In this document: positions 5,691 through 12,804 of the stretch, piece by piece
How positions within the stretch are numbered: position 1 is the stretch's first letter
Layout of the letters: each line of letters begins with the position of its first letter
Virus record (IMG/VR): IMGVR_UViG_3300046171_000174
Coordinates: 1-38,448 of that record
Source of the DNA: a virus
Reading direction: 5' to 3' (one strand)
Length of the DNA stretch: 38,448 nucleotides
Translations under genes and position numbers: made by a program
The notes under the pieces: generated by a model
Database searches by the model: none
The model's input: only the letters and a program-made list of their open reading frames with translations
Told to the model about the DNA's origin: nothing

Positions 5691-5916
5691 CGCGCAATTC
5701 CTTAATTAACTCGATAGGGTTAATCTGGTCTTCAGCCATCAACAGGGCTTCTAGCTTATTCCTCATTAGGTAATTTTTTGGAATGCCACGGTTTAACCAA
5801 TGCGAAACAGCCGATTGGCTTACCCCAACTTTTTCAGATAAACTTGTAACGCCGCCTAACGTACTTATAATTTTAGATGCTAGGCAGAGATTGCTATTGT
5901 TGTGTTGAATTGTCAT
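5683..5916 (-). CDS. Cro-like/YdaS-type helix-turn-helix regulator
   Basis: 77 residues. IISTLGGVTSLSEKVGVSQSAVSHWLNRGIPKNY (about residues 17-50) is a classic Cro/YdaS HTH followed by a short dimerisation tail. It is the first gene of the leftward replication operon and divergent from the repressor at 5999, the usual Cro position. It probably turns down repressor transcription during lytic growth. The start has no clear SD. A possible -10 box ends 6 nt upstream, so the mRNA may be leaderless. Confidence 0.75.
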   Translation of the reverse strand: MTIQHNNSNLCLASKIISTLGGVTSLSEKVGVSQSAVSHWLNRGIPKNYLMRNKLEALLMAEDQINPIELIKELRDG

Positions 5917-5922
5917 GAAGAA

Positions 5923-5951
5923 TCTTTATTACAATAAGTGTATTTTGCCAA
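5923..5951 (-). promoter_or_regulatory. Possible leftward promoter of the replication operon
   Basis: -35 TTGGCA (5951-5946), 17-bp spacer, -10 TAAAGA (5928-5923), then ATG of the Cro-like gene 6 nt later. A dyad TTATTACAATAA (5926-5937) overlaps the -10 and may be a weaker operator. The boxes are moderate, so this is tentative. Confidence 0.4.
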
Positions 5952-5963
5952 GAGTTTTTTTTC

Positions 5964-5992
5964 TAGACAGATTACAAAAAGTAATTTACTAA
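5964..5992 (+). promoter_or_regulatory. Repressor promoter with operator in the spacer, predicted leaderless
   Basis: -35 TAGACA (5964-5969), 17-bp spacer, -10 TACTAA (5987-5992). The spacer carries ATTACAAAAAGTAAT (5971-5985). AGTAATTTACT (5980-5990) is a second overlapping dyad. The expected start of transcription falls at about 5999, the A of the repressor ATG, so the mRNA would have no leader, as for lambda cI from PRM. Confidence 0.55.
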
Positions 5993-5998
5993 GAATCC

Positions 5999-6298
5999 AT
6001 GCTAACAAAAAACCAAATCTCAGAGGAAGTTTCAGCCTTAAATAAGAGGGTAGGTATAACGTTAAAGCGTTTGCGAGAAACTCACGGCCTCCAACAGATG
6101 GAAATAGCCAGTGAAGTTTCCGTCGTTCCAAATCATATTTCGTCTATCGAAAAAGGGCATAAAGGCTGTGACGGCAGAAAGCTGTTAGCTTTTGCTAAAT
6201 TGTTTAACGTCACTACTGACTTTATATTAACTGGCAACAGAGAGGGTCTTTCTAGCGCATCGAAAGCAATGCTAGATGGTTCGCCTTGGTTCGATTAG
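5999..6298 (+). CDS. XRE-family repressor (CI-like)
   Basis: 99 residues. VGITLKRLRETHGLQQMEIASEVSVVPNHISSIEKGHKG (about residues 19-57) is an XRE-type HTH, followed by a short helical tail (LAFAKLFNVTTDFILTG). There is no peptidase/cleavage domain, so it would not be inactivated by RecA self-cleavage like lambda CI. It is divergent from the Cro-like gene and the likely binder of the ATTAC-N5-GTAAT operators. It ends overlapping the next gene by 23 nt. Confidence 0.75.
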   Translation: MLTKNQISEEVSALNKRVGITLKRLRETHGLQQMEIASEVSVVPNHISSIEKGHKGCDGRKLLAFAKLFNVTTDFILTGNREGLSSASKAMLDGSPWFD

Positions 6299-7079
6299 CC
6301 AAGATACGACAACCAACTCACGCATACTACAAGAATATTATACGCAACATCGTACTGATTTATCGCGGTTAGAGCCAGCCGTCAAAACTAAATGGGAAAT
6401 GGCAACTAAAATTGTTGACGATAGTTATGTGTTCCCAATTTCAGCATGTCCTTGGGATGATGACTATTTTAGCACGGGAAAATTTTTAAACTCGCACGGC
6501 GAGATAGTCACTGGCAATAATATTTGTCCAGAATTTATAAGAAGAAATAGAATTAATTTTTTGTTAGGCCGCGCTGAAAACATTATTGACCAACGATCTT
6601 TAGATGCGTGGTTTTCAACTGGTACTGTATGGGGAGTTATCGCCGCAAAAATTTTGCATGGCACATATTTATCGCATTTTACAAAAAATGAATTTTCGTT
6701 ATATTCCCAAGACCAGCTAATAAACAAATTAAGTCTAGTTGGGGCTGTAAAAAATTCTAGCAAAACAGTTTTATTAGAACTTTTAAAAAACAATACATAT
6801 GATGCTGAAAAACAACTCAATTTAAATGCGCCGCTAAATTCGATGAGGCCGCAAAACGGAAATACAAAAAAACGTTATTATTGCCGTGTAAATTCAAGGA
6901 TGATTTTTTGTATAAAAAGTGTTGTTGAACAAGCAAATTATTTGAGCGAAAGAATTTATAATAATGCGCGGCACTGGGACAGCGACAGAGATGTGTGGCT
7001 AAACGATTTAGGCCATACTATGGATATTGTCGATTATTGTATTGAATTAAAAAAAGAAACAGTACATGCACATTGTTAA
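6276..7079 (+). CDS. Unknown 267-residue protein co-transcribed with the repressor
   Basis: Starts MVRLGSISQDTTTNSRILQEYYTQH within the end of the repressor gene. The sequence is rich in aromatic and charged residues (PISACPWDDDYFSTGKF, RNRINFLLGRAENIIDQRSLDAWFSTGTVWG). No signal peptide or membrane span is seen. No family recognised. The codons are more AT-rich than those of the structural genes. Since it would be made in the lysogen along with the repressor, a part in immunity, superinfection exclusion or antiphage defence is possible, but there is no direct evidence. No good SD at the chosen ATG, so coupling to the repressor is likely. Confidence 0.6.
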   Translation: MVRLGSISQDTTTNSRILQEYYTQHRTDLSRLEPAVKTKWEMATKIVDDSYVFPISACPWDDDYFSTGKFLNSHGEIVTGNNICPEFIRRNRINFLLGRAENIIDQRSLDAWFSTGTVWGVIAAKILHGTYLSHFTKNEFSLYSQDQLINKLSLVGAVKNSSKTVLLELLKNNTYDAEKQLNLNAPLNSMRPQNGNTKKRYYCRVNSRMIFCIKSVVEQANYLSERIYNNARHWDSDRDVWLNDLGHTMDIVDYCIELKKETVHAHC

Positions 7080-7175
7080 TTTTTAATTAAGAACTGTTAT
7101 CGGATTTCGATACCGAATTTAGATATGTCTTTTTTAATTTCTTTTTGTAATCTATGATTCGGAAAGGAAAGTTAA

Positions 7176-7298
7176 ATGTCTGAAACTCTTAAAAACGCTA
7201 TATTTGAACTCAAAAATGATGCTCCCGATGACTGGACATTAGAGCGGTTGGCGATCATAGAAAAAGAAATCGGCCTTTTTTTAAAAGAAAAATCTTAA
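7176..7298 (+). CDS. 40-residue hypothetical protein
   Basis: MSETLKNAIFELKNDAP... with a good ribosome binding site (GGAAAGGAAAGTTAA). Mainly helical and charged, ending EKEIGLFLKEKS. No family recognised. It lies after a dyad near 7099-7117 and before the operator-controlled promoter at 7318. Confidence 0.45.
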   Translation: MSETLKNAIFELKNDAPDDWTLERLAIIEKEIGLFLKEKS

Positions 7299-7317
7299 AC
7301 AGCAATTAATTTTTTGT

Positions 7318-7346
7318 TTGTTAAATTACTTGAAGTAATATAGATT
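7318..7346 (+). promoter_or_regulatory. Promoter of the recombination operon with operator in the spacer
   Basis: -35 TTGTTA (7318-7323), 17-bp spacer, -10 TAGATT (7341-7346). The spacer holds ATTACTTGAAGTAAT (7325-7339), arms of 6 bp. Same design as at 1449-1477, 5964-5992 and 30920-30948. Confidence 0.62.
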
Positions 7347-7379
7347 CTAAATATTGTATTCAATTTTTGGAGTCTTTTT

Positions 7380-7568
7380 ATGGAAAAATCAGTAGAAGAA
7401 AAGATGAAGGAAGCCTTTTTAGAAGGGGCTTCTGAAAGCGAATTGCTAGAAATCCAGCAACAAAAAGATATGCTTGAGATCGCAATCCAAGACACAGCCA
7501 ATGAATTAAAACAAATTGGCATGGTGCAAGAGTCAACACGATATTTACAGCTTAAAGGGATGCTTTAA
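7380..7568 (+). CDS. Small helical protein, first gene of the recombination operon
   Basis: 62 residues, MEKSVEEKMKEAFLEGASESELLEIQQQ..., strongly helical and probably coiled coil (residues 1-50). It is preceded by CAATTTTTGGAG at 7362-7373, related to the extended ribosome binding site of other early genes. Its stop overlaps the exonuclease start (TAATG). Function unknown. The position suggests an accessory role in recombination. Confidence 0.55.
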   Translation: MEKSVEEKMKEAFLEGASESELLEIQQQKDMLEIAIQDTANELKQIGMVQESTRYLQLKGML

Positions 7569-8494
7569 TGCTTGGCCCTTTTGAGCGCATAGACACGCCT
7601 AAAGGTTTTACAGTAGGCGCGACAAAATATGCGGCGATACATTACCACAAAGATAATGGAATGTACCAAGAGTGGCTAATTGATACTGGCCGCCAACAGC
7701 CAGAAGACTTGTCAAATAAACTGGCGGTGCAACTAGGGTCATACACAGAAGATTTTAATGCTCAATGGTATGAGAAACAGACAGGCATTGAATTTGCTGA
7801 CATGACGCAATGGAAAAAAATCTGGAGGGATAAGCCAGAAATTGAGTTTCAGCACCGCGATCACCCTTGGTTAAACACGCACCCTGACAGGGTTTATGCT
7901 GATCCTACAACCGCTGAAATTGTGCTGGTTGATTGCAAGCATACAAACATTAATAACTATAGTGGCGGCTATAACCGCAACAAGTTCATTGAGCGTTATG
8001 AACCACAGATGCAAATGCAAATGTTTGCCGCATCATCAGCGTTAGGTGTGGAAGTCAAACGATCTGAATTGTCGGTAATATACGGAAATTCATATTGGGA
8101 TAAAATAGAAATTGAAGCCCAACCATTACGGCAAATGGAAATATTTAAAGAACTTCAGCAATACGTTCATTTTGTAATAAACGACATAGAGCCGCCGCAT
8201 ACAGCGGCAGAAGAAATCACCAAACAAAAAGTTGCGGCCACAGAAATCCTAGATTGGGATGAATCCAATGAGGACAATTTTGGATCAAACACTGCCATTG
8301 AATGGTCTGTTTTTCGTGAAGAATATTTGAAAACAAAAATTGACCACACGGCGCATGAAACTGTGAAGAAAAATGCGAAAGCATTTATGCCAGAAACCGC
8401 ACAAAGGGCTGGCTGTGCAAACCTTTGGATGGAAAGAAATCGTGCTGGTCACATAATGTTTAAGGAAAAGAAAGCAAAGGTGCGGCATGGGTAA
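7568..8494 (+). CDS. YqaJ-type/lambda-exonuclease-like recombination nuclease
   Basis: 308 residues. LGSYTEDFNAQWYEKQTG (about residue 56 on) and the catalytic pair HPDRVYADP ... VLVDCKH (D then D-x-K) are typical of the YqaJ/lambda-exo PD-(D/E)XK fold, which resects double-stranded ends 5' to 3'. It acts with the single-strand annealing protein encoded next, which overlaps by 8 nt, and with the SSB two genes on. Together these form a Red-like recombination module used for repair, concatemer formation and exchange with other phages. Confidence 0.82.
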   Translation: MLGPFERIDTPKGFTVGATKYAAIHYHKDNGMYQEWLIDTGRQQPEDLSNKLAVQLGSYTEDFNAQWYEKQTGIEFADMTQWKKIWRDKPEIEFQHRDHPWLNTHPDRVYADPTTAEIVLVDCKHTNINNYSGGYNRNKFIERYEPQMQMQMFAASSALGVEVKRSELSVIYGNSYWDKIEIEAQPLRQMEIFKELQQYVHFVINDIEPPHTAAEEITKQKVAATEILDWDESNEDNFGSNTAIEWSVFREEYLKTKIDHTAHETVKKNAKAFMPETAQRAGCANLWMERNRAGHIMFKEKKAKVRHG

Positions 8495-9152
8495 TTTAGA
8501 TTTATGGAATAAGGTTGCTCTTACTAATCCTGACGCAACAAAGCGTGTTAATCAGCGTGGTGGCTTTACCGCAATTGATGCTTACAGCCAAATAGAAAAA
8601 GCAACAGAAGTTTTCGGGCCTGTGGGTGTTGGTTGGGGTTGGACGGTCAGTGATCCTATTTTACCTAACAATGACACTGTGGCGTTTAAAATTAGTCTAT
8701 GGCATGGCAACAAAGATCAGGTGGTCGAACAATTTGGACAAGCCGCTTTGACGGCTGGAAGTCGCGCAGACAATGATGCCTTTAAAAAAGCTGTTACTGA
8801 CGGTTTGACCAAATGTCTGTCTTACCTTGGTTTTAATGCTGATGTTTTTCTTGGCAAATTTGACGATAGTAAATATGTGCAACACGCCAGACACATGGCG
8901 AAACAAAACGAACCGTCATTAGAAGCGAAAAATGTTAAAGCACAATTAGAACAAAAACCTAATCCTATATTAGAAACGCTTTGCGCCCAGTTGTTGCAAG
9001 CGCAGACATTTGACGCATTGGTAAGCAACAAAAACGCCATTAAAGAATCCAGCGAATTTGCTGGTTTGTCAGGCGATGACAAAAAGCAATTTGTGGCAAA
9101 ATTTCAAGAACTTTACATACAGCATCAACCCCAAGCACAGGCGGCAGAATGA
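8487..9152 (+). CDS. Single-strand annealing protein (Rad52/ERF-like)
   Basis: 221 residues. YSQIEKATEVFGPVGVGWGW, then RADNDAFKKAVTDGLTKCLSYLGFNADVFLGKFDDSKYV match phage annealing recombinases of the Rad52/ERF type: KKAxTDGLTKxLSxLG is the hallmark. The C-terminal about 70 residues are helical and variable. It binds single strands made by the upstream exonuclease and anneals them to homologous DNA. Its stop overlaps the next start (ATGA). Confidence 0.75.
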   Translation: MGNLDLWNKVALTNPDATKRVNQRGGFTAIDAYSQIEKATEVFGPVGVGWGWTVSDPILPNNDTVAFKISLWHGNKDQVVEQFGQAALTAGSRADNDAFKKAVTDGLTKCLSYLGFNADVFLGKFDDSKYVQHARHMAKQNEPSLEAKNVKAQLEQKPNPILETLCAQLLQAQTFDALVSNKNAIKESSEFAGLSGDDKKQFVAKFQELYIQHQPQAQAAE

Positions 9153-9337
9153 CAGAAGAACAATATCTTGATTTAGCAAATGCAATAAACGGCGCAACAA
9201 ATAAGCGCGACCTAGATAAGGCATTTACGGAAGCGGTTAAACGCTGTGCAAAGCTGGATGCGAGTATGAAACAAACCAAGTGGTTAAAAGGACTTTACGA
9301 AACCAAAATTAAAAGGGCTATGAGAGGAAAAAAATAA
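9149..9337 (+). CDS. Small hypothetical protein in recombination operon
   Basis: 62 residues, [26 protein letters not shown]..., helical with a basic C-terminus ([10 protein letters not shown]). Start and stop overlap or touch the neighbouring annealing-protein and SSB genes, so all are co-translated. No family recognised. It may be an accessory factor for the recombinase or SSB. Confidence 0.6.
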   Translation: MTEEQYLDLANAINGATNKRDLDKAFTEAVKRCAKLDASMKQTKWLKGLYETKIKRAMRGKK

Positions 9338-9792
9338 TGGCTGGAAGTGTAAATAAAGTAACGTTGGTGGGTAATTTAGGGCGTGATCCAGAGGTACGGT
9401 CTACCCAAGACGGCGGCACAATTGTTCAATTGTCGTTAGCCACTAGCGAAAGCTGGAAAGATAAAAGCTCTGGTGAGCGTAAAGAAAAAACAGAGTGGCA
9501 TCGTGTCGTTATTTTTAATGAAGCGTTGGGGAAAGTTGCAGAACAATATTTGCGTAAAGGGTCTACAGTTTATTTAGAAGGGCAATTACAGACCCGAAAA
9601 TGGGCAGATAAGGACGGCGTGGATAAGTACACCACAGAAATTGTCCTCCAACGCTACAGAGGCGAGTTAACGATGCTTGGCAATAAAGCAGATGCCGCTG
9701 TTGAAAATTATCAGCCGCCAGCATTAAAGAAATTAGATGATGGGCTAATAAACGGCGCACCAAATGAATTAGATGACGAAATCCCTTTTTGA
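9337..9792 (+). CDS. ssb: Single-stranded DNA-binding protein
   Basis: 151 residues with a full OB-fold: [65 protein letters not shown]. The C-terminus ends DDEIPF, the acidic tip that docks host partner proteins (RecO, PriA, polymerase III chi) in bacterial SSBs. It protects single strands during replication and recombination. The downstream small gene begins inside its last codons. Confidence 0.92.
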   Translation: MAGSVNKVTLVGNLGRDPEVRSTQDGGTIVQLSLATSESWKDKSSGERKEKTEWHRVVIFNEALGKVAEQYLRKGSTVYLEGQLQTRKWADKDGVDKYTTEIVLQRYRGELTMLGNKADAAVENYQPPALKKLDDGLINGAPNELDDEIPF

Positions 9793-9913
9793 TTTAAGGA
9801 AACAACTTGTCAAAGAAATTGGCAAGGCAGATGAAACTACGCTGGAAAGTTTGGCGTGGCATCTGAAAACATTAGAGGCAGTAAAGAAAGGACAGATTCG
9901 TGAAAACAATTGA
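9773..9913 (+). CDS. 46-residue hypothetical protein overlapping the SSB end
   Basis: Frame [25 protein letters not shown]..., predicted helical. Its ATG lies inside the ssb gene 20 nt before the ssb stop, and its end overlaps the next small gene by 14 nt. The chain of overlaps (9773, 9900, 9989) supports all three as real. No family recognised. Confidence 0.45.
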   Translation: MTKSLFDLRKQLVKEIGKADETTLESLAWHLKTLEAVKKGQIRENN

Positions 9914-9992
9914 TTTTTTTGTGCTGGTTGTGTTTTGCGGCTTAACCGCCGTTGGCATTTTTCAAGGCATGGTGGCAATAGCTGGCCTATGA
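9900..9992 (+). CDS. 30-residue single-span membrane peptide
   Basis: GTG start with AAAGGA 7 nt upstream, frame [20 protein letters not shown] followed by FQGMVAIAGL. Almost the whole peptide is one hydrophobic helix. The stop overlaps the next start (ATGA at 9989). A second tiny membrane peptide among early genes, like that at 1319-1417. Confidence 0.45.
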   Translation: MKTIDFFVLVVFCGLTAVGIFQGMVAIAGL

Positions 9993-10297
9993 AAAACGTT
10001 GAACATCAATGGAAACTAGTGGCTGACCAAAAGGCTGAAACAGAAAAAGATGGCTGGTCGGCAAAAGAAAATGGCAAATTGAGAAAGGCGCGATATGATT
10101 TTGACCAAGGGACTCATGTCATGGCAACGGTTAAGATTGCAGAAGACTGGCATCAAATCTGGTGTAAAAGAAAAGAGCATCCAGATAAGCCAAGCCCTTA
10201 TTTCTCGCTTTCACTTACTGAAAAATCGGCTTTATATGATCGTTCACAAAATCCAGCAATTCCAAATTATAAAGGGAGAAAAAGAATCAATAAGTGA
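9989..10297 (+). CDS. Hypothetical protein, 102 residues
   Basis: MKNVEHQWKLVADQKAETEKDGWSAKENG..., charged at first, then a segment rich in aromatics and prolines (CKRKEHPDKPSPYFSLSLTE). The start is chosen at the ATGA overlap with the membrane peptide. The codon pattern is coherent to the stop. A competing frame at 10095-10382 also looks open but has no start signal. No family recognised. Confidence 0.5.
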   Translation: MKNVEHQWKLVADQKAETEKDGWSAKENGKLRKARYDFDQGTHVMATVKIAEDWHQIWCKRKEHPDKPSPYFSLSLTEKSALYDRSQNPAIPNYKGRKRINK

Positions 10298-10362
10298 TAA
10301 ATACTTTAATAATTGCATCGAACGACATTTAAAAATCATTTGGCATTATCAGGACAAGAAAA

Positions 10363-10590
10363 ATGCAACCACGCTGGATTAAGTTAAAAAGTGCCGCAAA
10401 ATACTGTGATATGGACGTTGCTACATTTGACAAATTAGTGAGGCCGTATATAGATGAAATCCCTTTAGGGCGCGGAACAAGAGTAGATGCGCGGCAAATT
10501 GATGGCGTGATGATTGGCAAGCGAAAAAAACAAACAGAAATTAAACCGCTAATGAATGGCTTTTTATTAGAATGTCAAAACGCAAACTGA
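10363..10590 (+). CDS. Excisionase-like HTH protein
   Basis: 75 residues. WIKLKSAAKYCDMDVATFDKLVRPYIDEIPLGRGTRVDARQID has the layout of MerR/AlpA-type small DNA-binding proteins (HTH then wing GRGTRVD) that often serve as recombination directionality factors. It overlaps the integrase start by 19 nt. It would bind the attP arms and favour excision. Assignment as Xis is from fold and position, not from strong similarity. Confidence 0.6.
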   Translation: MQPRWIKLKSAAKYCDMDVATFDKLVRPYIDEIPLGRGTRVDARQIDGVMIGKRKKQTEIKPLMNGFLLECQNAN

Positions 10591-11663
10591 AAAATATTCA
10601 GCGAGTTAGAAAAGGCGCAACATTCCATTTTTACTACAGAAACCAAAAAACAGGTTTCAGAAAACGTTTGCCTGACGAACTCGATCCAGCTTTTATTTTG
10701 GCTTACGGCCAAGCGAAATTAGAGGACGAAACAAAAGCCTCAAAAAGACCTGATGAAATTTACACATATGGCGATTTAGTAAACGCATTTAAAGCAAGCC
10801 ATCATTTTCAAAATCTAGCGGAACTTACAAAAAAAAGTTACACGCTGTATCTGGAAAACATTTCATACCGACAAACATCGAAAGCTATGCTTAAAACGCC
10901 ATTAGCGCAAATAGACGGTCATGGTTTTGAAGCGGTAAGAGACATTATATTGGCGCATGGAACAAACGGAGAAAAAACAAACTGTCATCGTTCTGCAAAT
11001 TTTTTCCTAACCGTCATCAAACGCATGTTTCGGGTAATGGCAAAATACATAGATTACAACCCATCGTATCATCCACGCGACATACTGCCCATTAAACATA
11101 CAACTAATAGTAACCGCCCTTGGACAACAAAAGAATTTGAAGTGTTTATGCGAGAAGCACACCCAACAATAGCATTAGGGATTGCCATCGGTGGCTATTT
11201 AGCGTTGCGTATTTCCGATATGGTAAAATTATCGTGGTCAGCTAGAAATTATGGTGAGTTTTTGATTGGGAAAACATCACAAGAGCATCCAATCACAGAG
11301 CCACTTGAATTAAAGGAAATTTTAGATCCGTTAGAACAAATAAAACAAAGTCCTATTATAGTTGTAACACAAGGCCGAAAAGACGGTGTGCCAAAACCAT
11401 ACACAACAGACGGATTTAGAACGCAATTTACCCGAACACGGCAAAAACTTTTAAAACAGGGAAAAGTCGGGGAGGGTTTAACATTTCATGGTTTACGACA
11501 TTTTATAATGACCAGAGGATTGGAAGCTGGATGCTCAGATGCACAACTTAGGGCAATCGGCGGTCATATATCGGAAAACATGATTAGGCTTTATACGAAA
11601 AAAGCCCAAATGAAACAGCATCAAAAAGAAGCTATTTCGATGATTTTTAAGAACACAAAATGA
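10572..11663 (+). CDS. int: Tyrosine-type site-specific integrase
   Basis: 363 residues. The N-terminal arm-binding/SAM-like part runs to about 180 and the catalytic domain from about 185. Active-site residues seen: R213 (ALRISDM), K234 (GKTSQ), H306-x-x-R309 (HGLRH), H332 (GGHISENM) and Y341 as nucleophile. It recombines attP (11747-11791, 84 nt downstream) with the host tRNA-Thr gene. It ends before TTAGTAAAC repeats that are likely arm sites. Confidence 0.92.
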   Translation: MSKRKLKNIQRVRKGATFHFYYRNQKTGFRKRLPDELDPAFILAYGQAKLEDETKASKRPDEIYTYGDLVNAFKASHHFQNLAELTKKSYTLYLENISYRQTSKAMLKTPLAQIDGHGFEAVRDIILAHGTNGEKTNCHRSANFFLTVIKRMFRVMAKYIDYNPSYHPRDILPIKHTTNSNRPWTTKEFEVFMREAHPTIALGIAIGGYLALRISDMVKLSWSARNYGEFLIGKTSQEHPITEPLELKEILDPLEQIKQSPIIVVTQGRKDGVPKPYTTDGFRTQFTRTRQKLLKQGKVGEGLTFHGLRHFIMTRGLEAGCSDAQLRAIGGHISENMIRLYTKKAQMKQHQKEAISMIFKNTK

Positions 11664-11668
11664 ACAGT

Positions 11669-11834
11669 TTAGTAAACTTTTTCCTAAAAATTAGTAAACC
11701 AAACTGCTTATTTGCTTTAAAAATCATGCTAAGTCATTGAAAAGACTGGTGCCGGCTGGGGGACTCGAACTCCCGACCTGATGATTACAAATTATGCGCT
11801 CATTCAATATTATCAATAACTTAGTTAGTAAAAC
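11669..11834. repeat. Direct repeats flanking attP, probable integrase arm sites
   Basis: TTAGTAAAC occurs at 11669-11677 and 11691-11699 (22 bp apart) on one side of the attP core, and TTAGTAAAAC at 11825-11834 on the other. Such short direct repeats on both arms are typical binding sites for the N-terminal domain of tyrosine integrases. AGTTTAGTAAACT followed by TTTTT at 11667 could also end integrase transcription. Confidence 0.5.
11747..11791 (-). other. attP: attP core: 3' part of tRNA-Thr(UGU)
   Basis: On the minus strand the 45 bases run from an anticodon loop TTTGTAA (anticodon TGT) through variable region, T-arm with GTTCGAGT, acceptor GCCGGC and encoded ACCA. The 5' half of the tRNA is absent, and the bases upstream of the loop do not pair, so it is not a tRNA gene. 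A partial tRNA just after an integrase marks the crossover region. It predicts integration into a host tRNA-Thr(UGU) gene whose 3' end the phage restores. One T-stem pair (A52-C62) is mismatched. Confidence 0.85.
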
Positions 11835-11848
11835 GCCTATTTTTGGCC

Positions 11849-11995
11849 CTATTTAGACTGATTTAGATCGGTTTCACTGTCAACAGGGATATGGCCCTTG
11901 CAACGGCATATTTTAGGATCACAGTTGCATTCTACACAATTATCGCAATCACACTCACAACGATCTGTATACCTAGCGGTAATTTCTTTTTTCAT
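11849..11995 (-). CDS. Cysteine-rich metallothionein-like peptide
   Basis: 48 residues: MKKEITARYTDR then eight cysteines at 13, 15, 17, 20, 23, 25, 30 and 32, with acidic residues between and His35 after. The CxC and CxxC spacing is that of soft-metal (Zn, Cd, Cu) binding peptides of the metallothionein kind, not of a zinc finger (too many Cys in 20 residues). The start overlaps the upstream stop as TAATG (11997-11993), so it is translationally coupled to the basic small protein. It is the last gene of the late operon, next to attP. It is too short for routine gene callers. Confidence 0.65.
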   Translation of the reverse strand: MKKEITARYTDRCECDCDNCVECNCDPKICRCKGHIPVDSETDLNQSK

Positions 11996-12162
11996 TATGC
12001 TGTCGCTTTTCGTTTACGTTTAGCTTTGTTCTTTTTACTGTTGGGAAAACCAGCTTGCATTTCTTTATATGCTTTTGCGCTTATTGTTGAATTTTTTCTA
12101 CTTCTCGATTTGTCTTTATTCTGCCTTGCTCGAATGTTTGCATATAAACCACGCCCTGCCAT
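11995..12162 (-). CDS. Small basic phage protein (MAGRGLYANI type)
   Basis: 55 residues, MAGRGLYANIRARQNKDKSR..., ending in a lysine/arginine-rich tail (KKNKAKRKRKATA). Proteins beginning MAxKGLYANIHAK are common as short highly basic open frames in podoviruses. They may bind DNA or be minor virion components, but the role is not known. An SD-like AAAGGAAAC lies upstream. It is coupled to the cysteine-rich gene. Confidence 0.65.
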   Translation of the reverse strand: MAGRGLYANIRARQNKDKSRSRKNSTISAKAYKEMQAGFPNSKKNKAKRKRKATA

Positions 12163-12209
12163 TTATTTGTTTCCTTTCTTTCTAAACATCTGCAAAACAA
12201 AAACGTAAA

Positions 12210-12374
12210 TCATTTTTTTTCTCTATCGTTCCAAAGCGAAAATAGCACTTTTACTTTTTCTTCTAATACGTCTAAGCGATTAAAGGCTTTAGCAAACAAC
12301 ACAATGGCCGCTGTTACAGCAACCAACACAGGCCAGATGGCATTAAAAATATCGAGCAATGTTGCGTCAGCCAT
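12210..12374 (-). CDS. Small membrane protein of the lysis cassette
   Basis: 54 residues. One transmembrane helix (about residues 8-27, IFNAIWPVLVAVTAAIVLFA) followed by a helical coiled-coil-like tail (RLDVLEEKVKVLF). It starts 1 nt after the lysozyme stop. Position and topology suggest a spanin-like or holin-modulating protein. No precise family assigned. Confidence 0.55.
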   Translation of the reverse strand: MADATLLDIFNAIWPVLVAVTAAIVLFAKAFNRLDVLEEKVKVLFSLWNDREKK

Positions 12375-12375
12375 C

Positions 12376-12804
12376 TTATCCCTCACGAATTAACTCAGCG
12401 TTTCTGTTGGCCCTGTTGGTTACTTGCTTTGCGTAATTACTGTCTAGCAACTCTATTGCGCTATTTTCGTAATCGCCGCCCTCTAAATACTGTAAACATT
12501 TTTTAAACGCTTTTAATTTTGGCATCCCTAAATTAAACGCTAAATCGGCCAATGCTATTCTTCTGTTTTCGCTTAAATCGTTCCACCAAGGAAAAGCATC
12601 GTCCAATTCTGAAATAACAATATTTATATCGGTTTCTAACATCGTTAAGGCTTCAGCTTTTGTAATGCCTCTGCTTTCGACATTTCGGCCAATTCCTAAA
12701 GTTTTGTAGCCAGCGGGGCAATCATACAAAAAAAGTTCACAACCTTCCTCTTGTTCTAAACGCTGAGATAATTTTTCGATAAACCCGCTTGTTATATCTA
12801 TCAT
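12376..12804 (-). CDS. Endolysin, GH24 lysozyme (T4-type muramidase)
   Basis: 142 residues. The catalytic triad of the family is visible: E20 in EEGCELFLYD, D28, and T35 in AGYKTLGIG. It cleaves the glycan backbone of peptidoglycan. The segment NRRIALADLAFNLGMPKLKAFKKCL is the usual C-terminal lobe. No signal sequence is seen, so export depends on the holin encoded directly upstream (overlap 4 nt). Confidence 0.88.
   Translation of the reverse strand: MIDITSGFIEKLSQRLEQEEGCELFLYDCPAGYKTLGIGRNVESRGITKAEALTMLETDINIVISELDDAFPWWNDLSENRRIALADLAFNLGMPKLKAFKKCLQYLEGGDYENSAIELLDSNYAKQVTNRANRNAELIREG

Noticed and set aside
10095-10382. 95-codon frame overlapping the 9989 gene and the excisionase-like start
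   Set aside because: No start signal, while the 9989 frame has an ATGA overlap with the upstream gene and a coherent composition. Not fully excluded.
11747-11830. A complete tRNA gene
   Set aside because: Only the part from the anticodon loop to CCA is present; the bases 5' of the loop do not form the anticodon stem, D-arm or acceptor. It is an attachment site.
12160-12212. 16-codon frame between the lysis membrane protein and the basic protein
   Set aside because: Too short and without conserved features; it probably just allows ribosomes to re-start at 12162.
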